Shown: positions 1-11,670 of the stretch, one piece after another
Numbering within the stretch: the first letter of the stretch is position 1
Layout: every line of letters begins with the position of its first letter
Assembly (NCBI GenBank): GCA_033065855.1
Contig: JAVXUO010002775.1
Location: 1 to 64,000 of the forward strand
DNA from: Escallonia rubra
Taxonomy: Eukaryota; Streptophyta; Magnoliopsida; Escalloniales; Escalloniaceae
Length of the DNA: 64,000 nucleotides
Direction of reading: 5' to 3'
Notes under the pieces: model-generated
The model's input: the letters and a program-made list of their open reading frames with translations, nothing else
What the model was told of the DNA's origin: nothing
The model's database searches: none
Program-made: the position numbers and the translations under genes

Positions 1-1540
1 TGAAGTAAAAATCTTAAGAAAAAAAATTGGAGAATGGACATTAAATCGAATAATATGGTTTTTCCAACCTGCAAGTAATTCAGTCAAAAATAGGAAAATC
101 TTAAATGACTCATTTCTTTATTTTATTTTTTTGGAAACTGTCAACAAATAGAGCCTTAATCCCTGTCGGCTTCACTTTCAACAACAGAAAGGATCTTAAC
201 AGTGTCCATTTAAATAAAATAAAAAAAATAACCTTACTTTAATGATTTTTCCACATTTAAGGCTTAAGGTTCACGGTTTTTCTCAAAGATAGATAGCCAG
301 TGTTCTCATATCTAGAAAAAGAATTGCTTCCCCAAGCATTAGGCCAATGATGGATAGTTACGGTTCTCATGACAACTAACATGATATACATTGTCCTTTC
401 GATTGGTTTATGGTTGATCAAGCAAAGAGGGGATGCCCAACATTGTTTGCACTTGCTTAAGTTGCGATTGTTCTTTTTTGTTTAGATGACAAGTTTTCAT
501 TGTTTATTACTATTAAATATATGCTAGGAATTAGTTGCTTTCGAATGGACGAGACTGCATTGGGTATTAATCCTATTTAGCCATATGTGCCTAAGTGGGT
601 TGGATCATACTTGGTTTGGGTAAACTTATTTAATCCGTTTAATTCACATATAAAAATGAAGGTGGTTTCAAAAATTTGCTGAAAGGGCGCAATAGAAATT
701 CCAATATGAGCCACTTAAGACCTCTTCATAATTCCAGATTAATGCATAATCAGATGAAGCTAAACATAAGAGGACTCCAGAAGCATGTAAATAAACTTAA
801 AACAGTACAAGCAATATAGTTCAGAAATAGCTTAGACACCTAACTAAATAACTTTATAGAGGATTTTAGCGGTATAAGCATAATTCTAATAAAAATTTCT
901 GAGAAAAACTAGTATTATTTGGTAGAATATTCAGGTCCAACTTTAGTTACTTAAAAGTTTCTTATAAACCCAGCACATTCGACCCGCTAATGCTTGGACC
1001 GACTAACTATAAATCCATGATTTGATAACACCTAGTGGCACATTTAGGATAACTAATGCTTGGATCAATATTTATTATTTCGGTGACACAGGCATGCCAA
1101 AGTACACATTTAGGAAGCATTCTCAACTAGCAGCTAGGATGCTCCCCAAACAATGCACGATGAAACCAACACTACCCCCTGACATCTGAAGTATACCTCA
1201 TCCCCAAGTGTCGGAATAACTCTGAGAAAGAAAAATACCTCCCCAAGGGTCTAAATGACGAGGATGATCGATGAGAAAGATTACGGTGTCTGTCTTTCAT
1301 TCAGATGTTTCATTAAGGTGGTCTTAATTGTTGTACTCTTGGCATTTGATGATTTTATTGGACTAAAGTGCTCAAATAATTAGTTTATTATTGTTACATT
1401 GAACTAAAGTACTCTAATAATCAGTTTATTATTGTTACGTTGACTTACTGATTGAATTGTGGTAGCAAGAAAGGAAAAAACCCGCAAGACGAACCACCTG
1501 ATGTTGCGCGATTTGCAAGGAACTTTTTCTTTGTGTATAT
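1..1540. other. Intergenic DNA, no gene recognised
   Basis: AT-rich sequence without a convincing reading frame, RNA gene or element end. The only internal structure I see is an imperfect two-copy tandem repeat of 41 bp at about 1361-1442. Confidence 0.5.
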
Positions 1541-1552
1541 AAAATGACTTTA

Positions 1553-1736
1553 TATCACCAAGCGCGTAGGTCAGCTGGTAAGGGATTATCCTAACTTAAC
1601 CAGATGTCTGGGTTTCGAACCCTAGGAATGCAGCTGCGTTAAAACTTGGTAGGGAGAGCTTTGCCGTCGATGTGGTCCTACCCAGCTCGGAGGTGGGAAA
1701 AATCTAATCACACTTTTTTTGTAATAAAAAAAATAT
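1553..1736 (+). mobile_element. tRNA-derived SINE
   Basis: A short element with an RNA polymerase III promoter. The A box TAGGTCAGCTGG lies at about 1566-1577 and the B box GGTTTCGAACC at about 1612-1622, followed by an unrelated body and a T-rich/A-rich tail. It is bounded by an imperfect direct repeat, aaaatgacttta (1541-1552) and aaaataacttta (1737-1748), which reads as its target-site duplication. The tRNA-like head does not fold into a full tRNA, so this is a SINE rather than a tRNA gene. It appears to sit inside the left end of an older TIR element. Confidence 0.75.
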
Positions 1737-1845
1737 AAAATAACTTTATCCCTTGAATTATCCTCTCGTTTTCAAAATGGTCCTCGAACTCATATTTTCG
1801 CTTTAATTCAACAATCCTTGTTTTAAAACAGTCCCTCTATTAGCC

Positions 1846-2632
1846 GGATCCCGATCCACTGCTGTGGCTAGGGTTACAGCAGTGGTGCTGTGACCCTGTC
1901 ACAGCCGTCCGATCCTTATGGGTGGGAGGGAAGGGTCTAGATCACGCCACGTCACCAACCTTTAAGAAACTTAATTCCCCTCATTTACTCTCCCTCCCCT
2001 CATTTACTTTGCCGGCACCAACTCACACTCTCTCTCCAGTTCTTTACGCCGGCGACATTTCCGGCGAAGACACAGCGCCGTCACCCCCACCCACCGGGAT
2101 CTTTCGGCGTGCCTTCCATCGATCGGACGGCCCCTCATTTACTCTACCGGCACCATCTCACACTCTCTCTCCAGTTCCTTACGCCGGCGACATTCCCGGC
2201 GAAGACACAGCGCCGTCACCGCCACCCACCGGGATCTTCCGGCATGCCTTCCATCGATCGGACGGCTCCTTACGCCGTCCACGGCGACACAGCGACGTCA
2301 CCGCCACCCATAAGGATCGGACGGCGACGCATCTACCAACACCGGCGTGCCTTCCATCGACCAGCGGCTCCTCACGCCGTCCACCGCGCCGCCACATCCA
2401 CCGGTGGAGATCCCGGCAGACGCATCTACCAAGCTTTACGCCGGCGATGTTCCCGGCGAAGCCTCACGGTACACCGACGACACCGGTGAATCTTCCGACG
2501 TCTTATCTACCGCCGGAAAAAGTTCGAGACTCAATCTCACTGTACACCGCGTGCCTTCCATCGACCAGCGGCCACTCACGCGCGTCCAATTTCCGGTAAA
2601 GACACGGCGACACCACATCCATCTTCCGGCGA
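1846..2632 (+). repeat. Left long TIR of the MULE
   Basis: About 787 bp, matching 8549-9468 in inverse orientation. It is GC-rich and unlike the AT-rich flanks. It contains two tandem copies of a 135-bp unit (about 1996-2265), while the other arm contains three, which accounts for the length difference. In this superfamily the TIRs usually hold the transposase binding site and promoter. Pro/Ser-rich open frames across it are a by-product of the repeat; 135 is a multiple of three, so a frame stays open through all copies. Confidence 0.9.
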
Positions 2633-4688
2633 CGTCGCCGGCCACTTTCCGGCGAAGAGAAGTCTCTTTTCTCTCTTCCCCCTAATACTGTTATTTCGTG
2701 TAAGTTCTGTATATTGATTTTGGAATTGCGTTGAGTTTTGTCCACCCTCTCCCAGTGCTTTTCATTCCCAATCAAAGCATGCACTCGAAGAGATTATTAT
2801 ACCAAACCGTGCACTTTCATTGAAATTGCAACTACATTATTGATCCTGCCTGTTAGGATTATCCGAGTACAAAGTTTAACCATAAGCAAAAGAAGAGACA
2901 ATACATGTAAAGTATAAGTGATACTTGCTGGAATATGCTAGATTAATTTTGTTTTATAACTTGCTGATCAGTTTCTAGTGTTGAAATGAGGCCTTGATGT
3001 GTTCTGTTCATTCAAATTGCTGAATGTGTTGGATTTTGCTGGTACTTAACGTTTGCTACTTTCCTGTTTGTGCGACCTATATGCTTTAATTAGTCCTTCA
3101 GGTTTAGTAGGAGGTTCGATTAGTTGGCCACTTGACCTTAAACTGCAGATATTTATATCGTTATTGATGTTGCAGTAGTTTATACGATGCTTGATGTTTT
3201 TCTCATAGTCATATGGGGGAATCTTCTTCTATAAGCTGTAAATTGTGCAACAATGGTTTCCATGCACAAAACTTAGGCAAGTTTTAGGCTGGCAAAGTTC
3301 AGCATAGATATACTGGAAAAGACTTAACCACCATGCATTGGCAGTGTGCTGGATGGCTATTTTACTTTGATAGATCGATTATGTTTGCTGCTCTATTTGT
3401 TAGATGTTACTGTAGTATGCTCAAAAGGAGCACTGGAAAGTGGTGCCTGCTTGTTGGTCTTAGTTGGCTAATTTGTAGCTGCTAAATTTTTTGTAGAGGA
3501 AGGGGGAAATTAAGCTGATGTCGCTCAATTGTTTAGTTATCCTTATAAAGCCTCCTTACTCTACTTAGGCACCTACTGATTGTTTCAGTCTCTTAAAGTG
3601 ACAGCATTGCATCCTACTATCATCTTATTGGTCACCGATCAATTTCTTATTGTGCAACCAAAAGTCATAATTAAGTAATCAATTGTTTGAAGCATTTCCC
3701 GATCAACTCTATATCATACTTGCATCATGCATATGTAGCGTATAAGCTCTTCATCTATTAAAATATACAAGCATTAACGTATTTAGAACACAAATACATT
3801 ATTCTTTATATGAATCATTAGTTGTTTCATGTTCCCTCTGATTAGTTGTTTCATTTTTACTTGGAAGCAGTTTTGGTTAGTGGAAAGACCTTCATCCACC
3901 GATGACGAAAGAGTTGCGGACTGGGCTATTTGCGGCTTTTGATGCAGACGATTCACCGCTAAAAGCTTGCTTTCAGACAGACGAACTTGGATTTCCACTC
4001 AGCATCTAGTTCAGTACATCTCCTCCAATCGGTCAACATGCCATGGAAGACCATTTCTCCTCAACACCTTCGGCCACCATAATGTATGTTGTTATCAATT
4101 CTGAAAATGTACAGAATTGCTTGGTATCTACGATGGAGGAATTGATTGCAAAGAGAAACATTTCAGTCTCATGTGTTCTATCAAGAAGTAGAGTTGAAAC
4201 TTTTTTTTTCAAGGAGTAGTTTCTATATTACAATGAATGATTGATGCTAGAATCCTTAATGGAATCCCTGGAGTTTGCGAGGCATTAACTTCTCTTGCAT
4301 AATACCAAATCATATGACATGTGACTTACTAATACCATGGTCTGCACATTTCTTCACGTTTCATACCATTATGTCTCTCTGTTTACTGTTCAGTTTCTCC
4401 TATTTAATTAGCATAATGTCTCCATGTTTCAGTAAATTTTAGAAAATTGGAGCACTTGTTTGTTTCCTTTTCCAGTAACTTACTGGAAATGCAAAGATTT
4501 GAGCAATTGTCTGTTTCCCTTTTTCAGTAACTCACTGTAAATGCATATTGTTCATGGAGTTTAATATAGTGAAATGCATGTATGTTTTTATGATTACGTA
4601 GTAAACTTCTTGAAGCATGAAGTAATGAACCTCTATCCAAATGCATATTAGATGATTGGGTACCTAAAAATGGTATGTAATTCGATAG
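2633..4688. other. MULE 5' region, no clear coding sequence
   Basis: Between the left TIR and the main transposase exon the DNA is AT-rich with many stops. A donor-like gtaagt lies at about 2700, just inside the TIR, and an acceptor tag at 4686-4688. A long 5' leader intron starting from a TIR promoter is possible. The only coding-like part is the short frame beginning at 4043. Confidence 0.4.
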
Positions 4689-7168
4689 CCGGGATCATGC
4701 ATGGAAATTTTGGGTGGAGTATGGAGGGAAAATAGGTTTTGGGTGCACAAGGATTATTCAAACAAAAGCCGAAAAGATGAAATTGTCACCTCTGAAAAAT
4801 TTGTGTGCAACAAAGAGGGTTTTCAAGAGATTGATAAACGTGATCATTTGTCTAAAGCTCCTAGAGCGGAGACAAGAACGAGTTGTCTTGTAGGGATGAA
4901 AATTATATTTGATCGAAAGAAATATAAGTATCATCTTTCGGACTTTAATGGAGAGCATAACCATGATCTTCACGCTCCAATATGTGTTCATCTTTTGCGA
5001 AGTCAAAAAAATATAACCGAAAGTCAAGCGATAGAAGTTGATTTGGCATATGATGCCGGGCTTACACAAAAGAAAGCTTTTGATTTGTTTGGAGTGAAAT
5101 CGGGGGGAAGGGAACACATTGGATTCCTTCCGCTAGATCAAAAAAATTACCTTCGGACCAAACGAGAAAGAGGATTGCAATTTAGAGAAGTGGGAAGTTT
5201 GTTGATGAGTTTTAAAAATCAAGCATCACAAGATCTGTCATTCTTTAATGCATTTCAATTGGATAATGAGGAGCAAATTACAAATATCTTTTGGGCGGAT
5301 GGAAGGATGCGCATGGACTACGAACTTTCTGGTGATATTGTGACCTTTGACACTATATTTGCCACCAATAAAGATCGTAGGCCTCTTGGAGTGTTTATTG
5401 GATTTAATCACTACAGAGAAAAAGTCATCTTCGAAGCTTCTTTATTATACGACGAGACACAAGCGTTGTTTGATTGGGTTTTTAATACATTTTTGGAGGC
5501 ACATAAGTTTAAGAAGCCTATTACGCTTTTCACCGATCAAGACAGCAATGGGAAATGCAGTACGTGTTGTGATGCCGGAGATGCGACATAGTTTGTGTAC
5601 TTTTCATATTATGCAAAATTCTATTAAACATCTTTGCAATTTGATGAAGGATGATTCATGTTTTTTGAGTGATTTTAAAGCCCTAATGTTTGATTTCAAT
5701 GATGTGACAAAATTTGAAAAGGAGTGGGAGGCATTGCTTAAAAGGTACAAAGTACATGGAAATAGTTGGTTAGAGAGAACTTATGCCTTGAAGAAAAAGT
5801 GGGCTAGGTGTTACATGAAGACAACGGTCACTTTGGGGGTGCGAAGTACACAACTTAGCGAGAGCATGAATGCTAAGTTAAAGAAGTCATTGAAATCTAA
5901 ATTTGACATCTCTACCTTTTTCAAGCTATTTTCCATGGTTGTAAGTGAAAAAAGGTACAAAGAGGTAGAAGCGGGGTACAATACGAAGGAAAATATGCCT
6001 AGGGTAAAAGTTTCTTGTTTGCCTTTATTAAAGCAAGCGGGAAAAGTTTACACTCCAAAGATATTTGAGTTATTTAAAAAACAATAGGAGAAAAGTTTAC
6101 TAGCTCTTGTTGGAAACAAACAAGATAAAGATAGGTTGGAAGAATATTTGATTGTTTCTTGTGATGAGGAGGGAGAGTATGTTGTGACACATGATAAAGA
6201 GAATGCAACATTGTCATGTAGTTGTAGAAAATTTGAAACGGTTGGGATACTTTGTGGGCATGCATTGAAGGTTCTCGATGTGCTTGTCATTAAGTATATT
6301 CCGGAGACATTTTCAAGAGGTGGACAAGAGGATGAAGGCCTAGATATTCATCGGAGTGAAGGTTTGAATATAAGTGACCGGTATAGAGAGCTTTGGCCCG
6401 ATGCGGTGAGATTAGCACATAAGGCTTCCGAATTTAAGGATGGGTACATCCTCTACAAAACTAGGATGAAAGAATTGGACAAAGAAATTGAAGAACTTAG
6501 GAAGAAGCATTATGAATTTATGGGTCATGGTTGTGAACTTAATGGTAGTGACGGTGTGGATAAGAATGCCATTGAAAATCTTATTGGGAATGTGAAGGGG
6601 ATAAAAAAAAGAGGTGGTCCACCAAAGAGAGGAGGTAAACGACATAAAAGTTGGGTAGAGAAGCAACCAAGGAAAAGGAAACAAATGATGACTAACTCAT
6701 TGGGATGTCCAAATAATGACAAGGAAAATCAAGATCCATTGCTACATCATGAGGTATTTAAATAACGTATATGTATGCATACTTTTTTTATTTTAATAAG
6801 AAATGTAAATTTTGCCAATGCTAATGCGTGCTTTTTATAGTGCGTGGAGATACCTCAAGCATCTAGAGGGAGTCATTTTAATCATGGCAATGTTGAAAAA
6901 GATATTTATCGATCAAGTTTTTCCGAAATGTTAAATGTAAGTGTTCCATTTTTCACATTTCTAGTTGTTGTTTGGGTGCAAACATGTAATTTATTCATCT
7001 CTTCATCTTCGTGTTTTTTCATTGTAGGCTGGCTTGGATGACAATTTTCTCTCAAGTTTATCGCAAGGTTCAAATCGTATCCAATCGAACGACGAAAGAG
7101 TATTTGGAGACTTCAACGTGCTTTCGAGTCAAGTTTCAACGTCACTTGGAAGCTATATTTTCAAATGA
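4043..7168 (+). pseudogene. FAR1-related MULE transposase, multi-exon, disrupted
   Basis: Encodes a Mutator-type transposase of the FAR1/FRS5 family, which binds the element ends and catalyses cut-and-paste transposition. Order of parts: a FAR1-type zinc-finger DNA-binding region (about 4690-4990, ending in FNGEHNHDL), a MULE transposase core with WADGRMRMDY and LFTDQD (about 5280-5545) followed by RHSLCTFHIMQN (5584-5620), and a SWIM zinc finger CSCRKFETVGILCGHAL (about 6217-6268). Likely exons are 4689-6753, 6841-6936 and 7028-7168: donors GT at 6754 and 6937, acceptors AG at 6839-6840 and 7026-7027, all phase 0, with the stop at 7166. A tentative first exon, 4043-4083 (MEDHFSS...), joins in phase to 4689. 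Three lesions: one G missing near 4737-4745, two bases missing near 5541-5545, and a TAG at 6085-6087. The two indels together restore the original frame. A domesticated FRS gene is possible in principle, but the flanking TIRs argue for a transposon gene. Confidence 0.88.
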
Positions 7169-7723
7169 AAAATGTTCATGATAGGACCTATGTAGCATTT
7201 CCTATTTTGAAACTCTTGCATGCCTAAACTTTGGATAATTATTTCTTTGTTAACGGTTACGAAGTTATTGTATGCCTAAATATGAGAAATGCCTTGTTCT
7301 TGAACAGTATATTATCTTCAAGTATTTCTGAACGTATTTTTGACCAGTACATTACCCTAACAGATTCTTGAAGGTATTGAATGCTCCATTTCATAGAAGA
7401 TTGAAAGGACCTCTGTGATAACAGTGATCATCGATCGAGCCATCTTGTCTTCCTCATTTCAACCACGAATAACGTAGTTTGACTGTTATCTCGCACGCTA
7501 AAACTATTAGAAACGCTATGTTCCATTATGTTGAAATTATCGAAATGGACTTTGAAAAAGTCCAGTGAAAGTCAACTTTCTTTGTGCTCTACGTGTGGCC
7601 ACATATCTGCTGCTAAAAGGTAAACTTTCGTTGATCATACATTTTTTAGCGACAAATAGGGTGTCTATAAGAACAAGATAAAATGGGTAAAACTTCTCCG
7701 AATTCCGATAACGGACTTTTTAC

Positions 7724-7858
7724 CTGAGCAATCATGCACGTCATGATATGGCCCTCTTTGCTCCGGGCTTGAACACCAGGTACAGGAATGAAAGCCAAAC
7801 CAAGAAATAACACAAGACATGGTGAAAACAAGCTCAATAAACTTCTATATCCAACCAT
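7724..7858 (-). pseudogene. Exon-like fragment with signal peptide, antisense in MULE
   Basis: On the minus strand a start codon opens a 45-codon frame, MVGYRSLLSLFSPCLVLFLG and onward to VQARSKEGHIMTCMIAQ, ending exactly at a good donor site (CTCAG followed by gtaaaaag at 7723). The N-terminus looks like a cleavable signal peptide: basic start, a long Leu/Phe core, then a small-residue stretch near VQA. I do not recognise the family. Lying inside a MULE and antisense to the transposase, it could be a captured host exon (MULEs often carry such pieces) or part of an element-specific second gene. Confidence 0.4.
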
Positions 7859-8122
7859 TTTCGTCCCAAATGTATGAATAAAGTAAGAAATGAACACACC
7901 AATATCATTGGTTTGTTCTACTTATACAGCTGCTACAGGGTTCTCTTTGAGTGCAAGTTTTAGGCACCCCAGAAGTTGACCATCAATACAAGCAAGATGG
8001 GCATATTCTAAACAACAGAGGCACCTCCCAGCAAGTAAGAAAGGATGAGTCAGGAGGTATCCATAATGTACATTTTATTGGCTTTCTTATGAGGTAGGCT
8101 TTAACGTGAATTGAGCATTAAA

Positions 8123-8344
8123 CTAGGTAGATGAGTCAAGCCATGCAGGAAATTTCCAGCTATGTGGGATGATGCCTTGATGATCCCAGTCCATATGCAG
8201 CCTTTGTGGTTGCTCCACTATCCTCCCTTGTATCATTCTTGTGAGATTAACGTGTGTGAACTGAGCTAGCCTTTTTTCCACAACAGGCAGGCGGGAGAGG
8301 AAGTAATCATCTATGTCACAAAACAAAAATTGAAGGTACAGCAA
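8123..8344 (-). pseudogene. Possible terminal exon, antisense in MULE
   Basis: A minus-strand frame ends at a TAG at 8123-8125. The part after a possible acceptor (cag or tag at about 8310-8330) reads DDYFLSRLPVVEKRLAQFTH and closes with HSWKFPAWLDSST, which looks like a normal globular protein terminus rather than random translation. I do not recognise the family. It lies upstream, on the minus strand, of the signal-peptide exon at 7724-7858, so the two may come from different source genes. Confidence 0.35.
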
Positions 8345-8548
8345 GCCGCAGACAAGGAATGATCAAGAACTAATGCATACCAAGAGTAGAATCTCATCCA
8401 TTTACCAGTATTCTTTCATAGCACAATTACCTAAAGAACAAGGCAACGCAGCCTTACAAAGTGTTGATTGCAGAGCAGAATGAAGTTTACCAAAAAGCAA
8501 AAATGGTTCTGGTCCATTGGATCAGTTCAAAAAGCATGAACATTTGTC

Positions 8549-9468
8549 GCCGGAAGGTGGATGTGGCGTCGCCGTGTCTTCACCGGAAATTGGACGGCGT
8601 GAGTGGCCGCTGGTCGATGGAAGGCACGCGGTGTACAGTGAGATTGAGTCTCGAACTTTCACCGGCGGTAGATAAGACGCCGGAAGATTCACCGGTGTCG
8701 TCAGTGTACCGTGAAGCTTCACCGGGAACGTCGTCGGCGTAAGGCTTGGTAGATGCGTCTGCCAGGATCTCCACCGGTGGATGTGGCATCGCGGTGGACA
8801 GCGTGAGGAGCCGCTGGTCGATGGAAAGCACGCCAGTGTTGGTAGATGCGTCGCCGTCCGATCCTTATGGGTGGCGGTGACGTCGCTGTGTCGCCGTGGA
8901 CGGCGTGAGGAGCCGTCCGATCGATGGAAGGCACGCCGAAAGATCCCAGTGGGTGGCGGTGACGGCGCTGTGTCTTCGCCGGGAATGTCGCCGGCGTAAG
9001 GAACTGGAGAGAGAGTGTGAGTTGGTGCCGGTAGAGTAAATGAGGGGCCGTCCGATCGATGGAAGGCACGCCGGAAGATCCCGGTGGGTGGCGGTGACGG
9101 CGCTGTGTCTTCGCCGGGAATGTCGCCGGCGTAAGGAACTGGAGAGAGAGTGTGAGTTGGTGCCGGTAGAGTAAATGAGGGGCCGTCCGATCGATGGAAG
9201 GCACGCCGGAAGATCCCGGTGGGTGGCGGTGACGGCGCTGTGTCTTCGTCGGAAATGTCGCCAGCGTAAGGGACTTGAGATAGAGTGTGAGTTGGTGCCG
9301 GCAGAGTAAATGAGGGGAGGGAGAGTAACTGAGGAGAATTAAGTTTTTTAAAGGCTGGGTGACGTGGCATCATCTAGACCCTTCCCTCCCCCCCATAAGG
9401 ATCGGACGGCTGTGACAGGGTCACAGCACCACTGCTGTAACCTTAGCCACAACAGTGGATCGGGATCC
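8549..9468 (-). repeat. Right long TIR of the MULE
   Basis: About 920 bp, the inverted partner of 1846-2632. It carries three tandem copies of the 135-bp unit (about 8913-9047, 9048-9182 and 9183-9317), one more than the left arm. The third copy (9183-9317) differs at a few positions from the middle one. Confidence 0.9.
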
Positions 9469-10328
9469 CTATTAGCCCTTTCGTTAAAATCGCAGGGGTA
9501 TTATAATCATTAAAAATGTTGTCCTTCTTTCTCCTTTTTGTCACCCATCGTCCTCATCCTTCCCCCTCCTTCGCCAGAGATTTCCCCATCCGCCGCATTA
9601 TAGATCTTCAAATCGGTGACCTTTCATCTACCCATCCAGCACCTTCGACAAAGCATAGTATATCTTCAAATCGGCCATCTCTCATCCACCAGCCACCACG
9701 ATCGACAATCTCATCATTGTCAAAGCACCATCAACACCTTGCAATAGCCATTATCACACATCACCTAACCCACTGCCAAACTACTATCCCACCACAACCA
9801 AAATATATAAGCCAACAATCACCACTGCAAATCAGCAGCACAAATCTGCAAATCAACACCATACAAAAACTATTGGTGGCGGAGACATCGAGGATGGGGT
9901 GATTGGCAGCAAAGAAAGAGTCGAAGATGATTTGGGAAATCTTGGGTGATTGGGACGTCGAGGTGGTGGTTGGGGTTTGAGGTATAGGTAACAGATCCGT
10001 AGGTTGTGGGGTAAGGTGGTGAAGGCGATGGCTTTAGGGTAGTTGATAGGGTGATTGGCGGCAATGGGAGGCTGTGGTGTTTTGATGGTGGTGTCGACGA
10101 TAATAAAGGGGTTTGAAACATGGTCGCGGTGGCGATATGGTGGCAGAGGAGACATCGAGGAGGTGGTTGGGCTTTGAAGTATAGACCTACAAGTTATGGG
10201 GGTGGTGCCAGTGGTTTGAGGGTGGTGCCAGTGGTTTGAGGGTGGTGAAGGCTGTGAAGTAAATTGGGCGATTGGTGGTGCCAGTGGTTTGATGGTGGTT
10301 GCACCAATGGTTTGATGGTGGTTGCGAC

Positions 10329-10933
10329 CAGAGGTGAACACCAAACAGTTCAAACTGATTCGAGCCGTTCAAATCGATCAAACCGAATCAATCTAATCCG
10401 AACAGTCCAAAGATTTTAACGGTTTGGTTTCGTATTTTTCAAACTGACCTTGGTTTGGTTTGGTTCACGGTTCACATTTTTTAAACTGATTCCAAACTGA
10501 ACCGAAGCGACCTATGACATATTAATATATTTTTAGTAACATTCCATTGATAATTACACATATAAGGTTCTAAGCAACTCCAAATAAACAAATCTTGAAA
10601 ATTAAAGAAACAAAAATATTAACAACACTTAGAAACAAATTTTTTGTGACCAATATCTAGTTTATATTTACTCATTCTTTTTCATTCATCAATGAGAACT
10701 TATATATCGAATGAAATAAGATTATATACAATTTAGAAAAATATAACTTCAATTAGTAGTGTGCAAAGGAACAATGTCTTTAAGTGGGCAAAGGGATCCA
10801 AACCGATTAACTCAAACCGTTTAAACCGTCCAAACCGATAGTGTTTGGTTTGGTTCGGTTTACAATTTTTCAAACCGATGGATAACGGTTCGATTTGCGG
10901 TTTGACCCCCAAACCGAACTGTGCTCATCCCTA
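10329..10933. mobile_element. hAT-type non-autonomous element, 605 bp
   Basis: Flanked by the perfect 8-bp direct repeat gttgcgac (10321-10328 and 10934-10941), the duplication length of the hAT superfamily. The ends form imperfect inverted repeats: cagaggtgaacac on the left, and tagggatgagcac as the reverse complement of the right end. Both inner arms are full of aaaccgg/ggtttggtt-type motifs. No coding sequence is present. Confidence 0.88.
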
Positions 10934-11221
10934 GTTGCGACGATAATACCAAGGTTCGAAATAAGTTTGGTAGTGCAAGATTTGGTGGAAAATTGTTGGC
11001 AGGGTAGGGTTGATGGGAGGAGGAAACAAAGATAGCAGATTCACAATGTGAAAAAGAAGAGAAATACCTTATTGACAAAATTACCCCTAGCAGTTTAGTA
11101 GAAAATGTTTCAAAAGGAACAAAAAAATAATTTAGTTCAAGGACTCAAGTGAAAAAATAGGAGTTCAGGGATGCTTTTAAAAATACAAGATAGTTCAAAG
11201 GACTAAAGTCATATGATCGCC

Positions 11222-11256
11222 TTTTATTTTATTTTATTTTATTTTATTTTATTTTG
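11222..11256. repeat. (TTTTA)n microsatellite
   Basis: About seven tandem copies of a TTTTA-type pentamer, immediately outside the right end of the old TIR element. Confidence 0.9.
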
Positions 11257-11670
11257 GCAGTAAAGGGAAGGGTGGGGAATTTTGGTAACACAGACAGACC
11301 ACCTCTTGCAAACCCTAAACCGCCACAATATAGAATCACAAAAAATGACCAAAATTACTCCTGTGGCAGCCAGTACACTTAGCCATTGTTAGTATACTCC
11401 ATGCTGCTCACTAATAACTAGTATACTTTTCCTTGTTATTTTACTTGACAACCTCTATTCTACACGGAAAGCCTACAATGTATGTGCATATGAACCAATT
11501 TTCATGAGCCCGAAATCCAACCTAAAGGACACTAGACCAACTAGACTCTATTAAGCCAAAAACCGATAGATTAAAGAAAAAAAACTGAACTAGACTGAGA
11601 CCTGTGATAAGCGCTACACCAAATACCAAAAAAATAAAAAGATTAGACATATAAAATGGAGAAAATATTT
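11257..11670. other. Intergenic DNA, nothing recognised
   Basis: AT-rich sequence with no open frame worth calling and no repeat boundary that I can see. Confidence 0.4.

Larger units (their letters stand above)
1846..9468 (+). mobile_element. FAR1-type Mutator-like transposon (MULE), 7.6 kb
   Basis: The element starts with ggatcccgatccactg and ends with the reverse complement. It is flanked by the perfect 9-bp direct repeat ctattagcc (1837-1845 and 9469-9477), the duplication length typical of Mutator elements. Long inverted repeats (1846-2632 and 8549-9468) enclose a FAR1/FRS-type MULE transposase gene on the plus strand and a minus-strand exon-like region of unknown origin. The perfect duplication and good arm similarity point to a fairly recent insertion, but the transposase frame carries three lesions, so this copy is probably not autonomous. 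Confidence 0.93.
1541..11212. mobile_element. Old TIR element hosting three later insertions
   Basis: Sequence just after the SINE (about 1743-1845, resuming at 9478) matches, as an inverted repeat with many differences, the tract at about 11070-11212. Both arms resemble the common plant type reading roughly tgactttagtccttgaact. Removing the SINE, the MULE (1846-9468) and the hAT-type element (10329-10933) leaves roughly 1-1.3 kb, a plausible non-autonomous element. No target-site duplication was found. The interior (9478-10328 and 10934-11070) has reading frames rich in Pro, Ser, Thr and His that I do not regard as genes. Confidence 0.5.

Noticed and set aside
1553-1736. Possible tRNA gene
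   Set aside because: A and B boxes are present, but a complete cloverleaf is not, and the tail and flanking duplication fit a SINE.
1922-2685. Proline-rich ORFs in the left MULE arm
   Set aside because: Created by the 135-bp GC-rich tandem repeat and present equally in the opposite arm. There is no sign of selection visible here, so they are annotated only as TIR.
4758-5117. Minus-strand ORF of 119 codons
   Set aside because: A shadow of the FAR1-type transposase coding strand.
9516-10381. Pro/Thr/His-rich ORFs on both strands
   Set aside because: Low-complexity CCA/TGG-rich interior of the old TIR element; no domain and no codon signal.
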